Assembly: GCA_040357565.1 (NCBI GenBank)
Contig: JBDODJ010000156.1
DNA from: Cercozoa sp. M6MM
Taxonomy: Eukaryota; Endomyxa: Ascetosporea
Direction: 5' to 3' (one strand)
Length of the DNA stretch: 24,637 nt
The notes under the pieces were generated by a model. That model did no database searches, was not told the origin of the DNA, and saw only the letters and a list, made by a program, of their open reading frames with translations. Shown piece after piece: positions 19,186 to 24,637 of this stretch. A program made the translations under genes and the position numbers. The stretch's first letter is position 1. Each line of letters starts with the position of its first letter.

Positions 19186-22100
19186 CTACTCAGCCGAGTG
19201 TGCAGCGTGCTCGGTGCGAATGTAGTCAAGAATGTCCCTGCGGTCCACGGGACCCTGGCGTCTTTGTTCAAGCAGCCACTGGGCCACTTGTTGGAAGTCT
19301 TGCTCCGAGCCATGTCGAGTAAGGTGACCTGTGTGCGCACGCGAAACATACACTCAAACACTCAACTAGTTTCGGGAAAACGTACGCAAAGCAGCGCCTT
19401 CGGGTCTGTTGCGTGGCTTGAGTGACAAGAGCAGCTTTCGTACTTCCTTGGTCAGCAGCGGTTCTGGTTCAGGCACTATACGCACACAATATTAAAGAAG
19501 ACGACTTGACTCCAAAGGTGCAAGCAAAAGGAGAGTGCACCATCGCTCTGCAATCGACACTGACGCAGGTGGTGCAACGCCGTTTCAGCCGTGCACGCCA
19601 ACGGAATCGTCTGTACGGGAAAGGCACAGCTAAGATAGCATCAACTGAACACAAGACAGAGTGTACCGCAGTCCACTCGAGCAACTTGTCATCTGCGGCA
19701 GACAACAGACTCCGAGCGATTGCTTTTCTGCACAGTTGAGCACATGTGATTAGCTCGACAAGTGAAACCAAAGAAGCTCACAGCTGCGGCGCAATGCCTT
19801 CGGCGTCGGCGATGCGCGTAAAGACTTGGCGCCATTCGTCGGGCGTTCGTTGTCGCCAGGAATCGTCCCTCCTGCGCTCGGTGTCTGTAGTAGGCGTGTC
19901 GACTGATGTCTCGTGTTCCACTGTCGTTTCTGCCTTCTCAGTTTGCTCCTGCATTTCGCTATGTGTTTCTCTTTCCTCTTGTGGTTTGCTTTCTTCTTGT
20001 GGCTTCACTTCTTCCGGTTCATGTCGCTGCTTTCGTCGCTTCTCTCTGCGCTTTCGTGGCGCAACCTCGATGCTACGGTAGTCGCTTTCAGCCCGGCCTC
20101 GCGTGTCGTATATTTCTTCTTCGTCTACAACAGAATTAGTTGCAAAGGGGTGGGGGTAAAGGAGGGACGGAAGCGTACTGAACAGATCTGACGTGATGTG
20201 CAAGAAGCGACGCAGATTCGGCACACGCCGCGAAATTTCTTCTCGATCGACAGAGAGCTCAGTTCCCGGTATCCGAGCGCCGCTTGCTTCGGTTTCTGCG
20301 GAGGGTATGTCTTCACCCGTCGATTCGGCCAACACGCGTGCAATGTGCGCCGAGGGAACACTCGCGATTTTCCGGCGTCGTTCCTGCGCCCTTGAGTACG
20401 ATGGGAACAGCAGCCTCGTTGGCGGCAGTCTACATTAATTAGATCTCGCACCGAAATGCATGAAGGCTAGCAATCAATGTACCCAGCGACCAAGCGGGCC
20501 AAGTCTTGCACTTGCTGACTTCGAGCGTACATGAAAGCGCCAATGTTGACTTTATTTTCCTTGTGGCCTAAACAGCAAGCACACACGTCATTGAAAACAC
20601 AGAGAAAAAAACGAAAGCTACCGAGTAAGGTGAGGCACTTGCTGGCAAAACTGTAGGACTCCAGCGGCTGCTGCGGCGGAGTCTAACAAAAACACACGCA
20701 ATTTCAATCGATTCAAAACGATTTTTATCCTCCAAAAACTGTGTACCTTAATCAATGGATCGGTATCGGTGCGTTCTGGTTCCTGCAAACAACGTGCATC
20801 ATGGAAACATAGAGAGCAACCCAAAGTAATTTGTACCAAGATAAACGGCCGCGCGGATGTCGGATCAGGCTTGCCCATGTACTGCGTAGCTCTGTGGATA
20901 GAGGCCAGAACACTCGAGACCAGCTCGTCGTCTTCCTCGCGAAACCGAATTCTGCGGAGTTTCGAAAATACTTAAGCAAAATCAGAAAAGGCAAACGCAC
21001 TCATGAGGAGGCAGCGTGATCAAAGGCAACAGCAGCTCGACTGTATCGGGAGTGCCGCCATGCAAAGCCTTCAGAAGCTGCTCGACATTTTGCGTCGACA
21101 ACAAATGGCGTGCTTTACTTTCGGACGGAAGATGGCGTCTGACGATGTCTGCAGCATACCAAAAATAGTATCACAGCACTGCACAAGTTTCAGCGAGTGC
21201 GCAGGTGTACCAATGCACAAACTGACGCAAAAAGCGTCCAAGAACTCATTCAATCTCCGAAAAGCCTACGTACAACACCAAACACAAAGATTGAAGCAAC
21301 ACATACTCAATACAGAAACGTTACACTGTGCATCACGTCCAATGTCTCGTGGAGTCCCAGTTGCGTCTCATTCAGAGTGGCCAAAAACATCAGTTCACGT
21401 TGAATGCTATCGAACAGATCGCGTGGTCGCAGCCAGCGGTTTCTGGACAAGAGACAAGATCAAAACTACTCACGGCGACACGAGTACAACCTGCAAGTAC
21501 CTATCGTCATCTCGCCAGTCATCGTCATCATCGTCAAAGTTGTTTCGCGTGCAACGAGACGCGTTCAATCCTACAAACACGACGTTAACACAGGAGATGT
21601 GACCCGGTCAAGAAAAACTCAGTTACCCAAATTTCGGCGGTATTGCAGAGCTCTCAGCTCGCCCATCAACAATCTAAACAAGAACAGCACACTCCCAAGA
21701 ACGTTAAAATGCAAGGATGTAAACTCAGGCACCTTGCAACGAGCGCATCCCGTCTGTTGCTGACCTCATTCGAGCCGGGCGGAATCGGCACAGCATACTG
21801 AATGCTACAAGCACACACGCAATCCGAAATCGATAGAAACCTGACTGAACGCAAAGAGACAGAAGAACTCACTGTGAGGCCAGAGCGAGCAGCTGCGAGT
21901 TCTCGCAGTATTCGTTGTTTCGATCAGGCTTTTTGCCTTTCATGCGCCGAGTGACATAATGCAGTACGTCGTAGCCGACAGCTTGTAGCTTCTTGTGCAA
22001 AAACTTCAGATCGCGATGATTTAAAGTTGCTGTCGCTTCCGCCTGTGACGTCCTGTTTGTAGAACAAGTCAATAATCAAAAAATGTTTGAAACACAAGCG

Positions 22101-22612
22101 GAATCCTTCAGTCAGTCTTACCAAGCAGAGACGCGCATCAAACGCATCAACTGTCCCATCACGACGCGGTCCATTCTGAGCTTGATCGCGCCTCGCACAA
22201 GCAGCGTGCAGCTGAGTACGTGCAGACGCGCATCCAACGATGCTTCGTCACTCAAGCGCTGCAGATCGCGCAACTCCTCGAGCAACTCTGCTTTGTCTTG
22301 CTTTTGGTCTTCCTCATGCGTCTAAAGCAAAAAAGGTCACTGCCAGAACGGCGAAAAAAACGAATGTACCTGCTTCTTCCAGCGATCTGGACTGACCAGT
22401 GACTCCACGACCTGTATCCTCGCCTCTGTTTCATCGAATTCACTTTGAATTTGATCAAACTTAGTTTTAATCGGCTCGTCAGCGGTCACAGCAGCGTCGT
22501 TCGACAACTCTGTATCTGGATCATCCGCGTGGATGTTGACTGTGCCAGCGATCGCATACCGAAACCGCTGGCGCAGCTGTGCCCGCGCACAGAGCCGCCT
22601 TGCCAGCAGCAT
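19186..22612 (-). CDS. Unknown protein, about 790 residues, with mitochondrial-type presequence
   Basis: I do not recognise the family. About 19 exons join in phase from ATG 22610-22612 to TAG 19186-19188. The N-terminus MLLARRLCARAQLRQRFRYA is an Arg-rich amphipathic presequence without acidic residues, so matrix import is likely. A charged coiled region (residues 40-110) leads into helical sequence with repeated Leu patterns: RLHVLSCTLLVRGAIKL, MDRVVMGQLMRLMRV, LNHRDLKFLHKKLQAVGYDV, FDSIQRELMFLATLNETQLG, TQNVEQLLKALHGGTPDTVE and KVNIGAFMYARSQQVQDLAR. Such helix pairs resemble an alpha-solenoid (PPR/OPR or FASTK-like in style), but no repeat consensus is clear. An acidic patch (NNFDDDDDDWRDDDR) sits near 260. 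From about 560 to 660 a basic-then-acidic low-complexity linker interrupts the fold, followed by a C-terminal helical domain of about 130 residues ending GPVDRRDILDYIRTEHA. The gene is head-to-head with SerRS. Confidence 0.72.
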
Positions 22613-22778
22613 CGCTCTATCGCACAGATCGACCGCACACTACAGCACTGTTCCGATGCTCTAATGGTGATGGCTGTCCAAAGCGGTCCTTTTTGTACGG
22701 ATCTGGCTACGGAGGAATTTTACTCGGCCCTCCGCCCTCCTCAGCCCTCTACAGCACGTGTGAACGCTTGCGAGTAAG
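22613..22778. promoter_or_regulatory. 166-nt bidirectional promoter region
   Basis: Only 166 nt separate the minus-strand start at 22612 from the SerRS ATG at 22779. Both transcripts must start inside it, and 5' UTRs must be very short. I see no TATA box. Confidence 0.5.
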
Positions 22779-24637
22779 ATGCCGGTGGACCTGAGCTACT
22801 TTACGGACGAGCAGAAGCTCGAGACGCTGCGTGAGTCGCAGCGCGCCCGATTCGACGATGTGGTACTGTCGCCCACGTGCCGTGTTTTTTTTCGTGTTGT
22901 GCCTTTCACTATGGGTTGCCGCTTGGTTTAGGACGATGTGACGCGTGTGGCCACTCTGCACGCTCAGTGGCGTGAGCTTCGCGGCAAGATCGATGACTAC
23001 GGTAGCGTTTTTTGTCTTATTTGATCGTTGTTTTTGACCTGACCTGACTGAGTCCAGGTCGCGATCTCAACAAGCTGCAAAAGAAGAAGATCGGCCCGCT
23101 CTACGGCAAGAAGCGCCGTGCTGAGGGTACTTTTGAGTTTTAAGGTGTGCGGGGAGGAGATTTCGCGTGTTTAAACAGGCGAGGCGCTCGAGGCACTGAA
23201 CCTTGAGCTGGAAGGTCTGCTCATCGAGAAGAGTGAGCTTGAGGTGAGTTAAAATCCATTTTTCGCTTTGATTGGTCCGAATTTCGTTTGTGTGAAATCG
23301 AAACAGCGCACGATTGCCGACGCCAAGGTCGAGCTGGAGCGACTTGCCTCGGAGCGCGACAATGTAGCTTCTGCTCTCGTCCTTTTCTGATCTTGCTTGA
23401 ATAAACAGAAACTTGGCTTGGCAGATCCACAAGAACATTGGCAACCTGGTGGACCCGTCGGTTCCGGTGAGTCAGAACGAGGATGACAATGCCATCGTCG
23501 GCACCTGGGGCCTCGAAGGCAAGCGGTACTTCTTCCGATATAGTATATGAATGTGATTTTGAATGTGATTTTGTAAGGATGATTCTGTAAGAATGATTAT
23601 GTAAGAATGATTTGGTGCAGTGCCACGACGGAGGACCTGAAGCACCACCACGAGTTGCTCTACATGATCGGCGGCTACGACCCCGAGGCCGTGCGTTTCC
23701 CACATCACTTTGGACTTATCAGTATATAATATGTGTGAGAAACTTTAAGTTTATTTGTAGGGCACTGATGTGGCCGGTCACCGTGGCTACTTCCTGACTG
23801 GTGCAACTGATCCCTCCCATTAGAACTCCCCCTTTACTAGATTGATCTGGTGTGCGGCAGGTCCGGGCGTGCTGCTCAACATGGCGCTGCAGCAGTACGG
23901 CGTGAGCTTCCTCATGAAGAAGGGCTACACGCCTGTGCAGCCGCCGTTCTTCATGAAGAAGGATGTAGGCTTGTGCTTTACTCCTTCCCCCTTTAGCCTT
24001 TACCCTTTTACCCACCTCTTTACCCCCATAGGTGATGGCAGAGACGGCGCAGCTCAGCGAGTTCGACGAGGTACAGCACTCATGCCTTTAACGAATGTCT
24101 TTCCGTCCTTTGACTAATGTTTATGTACGTTTGGACCAGGCCTTGTACCATGTGGTGGGCGAGACGGCCATCGACAGCACGGGCGAGCTCAAGCGCGACG
24201 AGAACTACCTCATCGCCACCAGTGAGCAGCCGCTCTCGGCAATGAACCGGTGCGTGTTTACCCCCCCCCCCCGCCCCCTATGCATTACCCCCCCCCCCCC
24301 CCTGTTGCAGCAACAAGGTGCTGGACGAGTCGCTGGCCGAGAAGCCGGTGCGTCTGGCCGGTCTGTCGGCGTGCTTCCGCAAGGAGGCCGGTGCGCACGG
24401 CCGCGACGCTTGGTAGCCTACCATCTACCTCTACTCTCGCCTACTTTCACCCCTTGTATGAGTAGGGGCATCTTCCGCGTGCACCAGTTCGACAAGGTCG
24501 AGCAGTTCTGCATCACGTCGCCGGACCAGTCGGTGCAGGAGCACGAGAAGATGCGCGAGTGCGCCGAGGAGTTCTACCAGGCGCTCGGCCTGCCGTACCA
24601 GGGTATTGACCCCCCCCCCCCCCACACACACACACAC
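22779..24637 (+). CDS. Cytosolic seryl-tRNA synthetase, 3' end beyond window
   Basis: SerRS charges tRNA-Ser (and tRNA-Sec) with serine. Thirteen exons join in phase: 22779-22862, 22932-23001, 23058-23126, 23179-23243, 23307-23363, 23425-23525, 23621-23690, 23761-23800, 23861-23964, 24032-24070, 24140-24249, 24311-24412 and 24466-24602; the gene then runs into a C-rich intron at the edge. About 349 residues are present of a usual 450 to 510. The N-terminal tRNA-binding coiled-coil spans about residues 25-110 (KLQKKKIGPLYGKK, ALEALNLELEGLLIEKSELE). Then come IHKNIGNLVDPSVPVSQNED, the class II motif 1 region (GVLLNMALQQYGVSFLMKKG, PVQPPFFMKKD), TSEQPLSAMN, and motif 2 FRKEAGAHGRDAWGIFRVHQ with its catalytic Arg. 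Motif 3 lies outside the window. The DAWG form is like fungal enzymes and unlike human DTRG. No targeting peptide is seen. Confidence 0.95.
23549..23612 (+). repeat. Degenerate 12- to 14-nt tandem repeat in a SerRS intron
   Basis: Units such as GAATGTGATTTT (twice), GTAAGGATGATT and GTAAGAATGATT (twice) fill most of the intron 23526-23620. The units contain several GTAAG words that look like donor sites, next to the true donor GTACTT. Confidence 0.75.

Noticed and set aside
21003-21602. 199-codon plus-strand open frame
   Set aside because: It lies antisense to several exons of the mitochondrial-type protein, whose minus-strand exons have consistent splice phases; the plus frame is Ser/Gln-rich shadow sequence without family similarity.
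24603-24637. Poly-C and (CA)n at the window end as a structural feature
   Set aside because: It directly follows a donor and looks like the start of an ordinary C-rich intron; homopolymer length may also be a sequencing artefact.
1-24637. CRISPR arrays, rRNA or prokaryotic operons
   Set aside because: No spaced direct repeats, rRNA motifs or Shine-Dalgarno-led gene chains are present; all genes carry spliceosomal introns.

Overview
The window is a gene-dense stretch of nuclear DNA from an intron-rich microbial eukaryote. Every gene I could assemble is split by many short GT-AG introns, roughly 100 in 24.6 kb. Most are 40 to 170 nt, and exons go down to 8 nt. Protein families are typically eukaryotic: TAPT1, F-BAR-RhoGAP, a PMP34-like carrier, cytosolic seryl-tRNA synthetase and an RCC1 propeller. 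I cannot place the lineage. The compact head-to-head layout and tiny introns suggest a protist or alga. All exon joins below were made by eye from frame, phase and family similarity; none is backed by transcripts.

Layout: 15-961 (+) is the C-terminal part of an unidentified gene. 1433-4448 (-) is a TAPT1/EMP65 membrane protein, and 4801-7649 (-) is an unknown coiled-coil protein. 7694-9946 (-) is a seven-blade RCC1-repeat protein ending 44 nt from the coiled-coil start. 10181-11856 (+) is a multi-pass PrsW-like intramembrane metalloprotease with a PPxY tail. 12476-13169 looks like a 5'-truncated non-LTR retrotransposon between imperfect target-site duplications, with a 50-nt hairpin over its stop codon. 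13364-16646 (-) is an F-BAR plus RhoGAP protein. 16977-18979 (+) is a PMP34-like peroxisomal carrier with a large basic insertion. 19186-22612 (-) is an unknown protein of about 790 residues with a mitochondrial-type presequence. 22779 to the right edge (+) is cytosolic seryl-tRNA synthetase, cut by the window end.

Three divergent pairs share short intergenic spaces: RCC1/PrsW-like, F-BAR-RhoGAP/carrier, and the mitochondrial-type protein/SerRS. The genes do not form one pathway. TAPT1 and the RhoGAP act at membranes, the carrier at peroxisomes, SerRS in translation. The least-described items are the PrsW-like protease, the two unknown large proteins, the carrier insertion, the LINE-tail hairpin, and a class of introns built from TTTACCC-like phrases on the sense strand.
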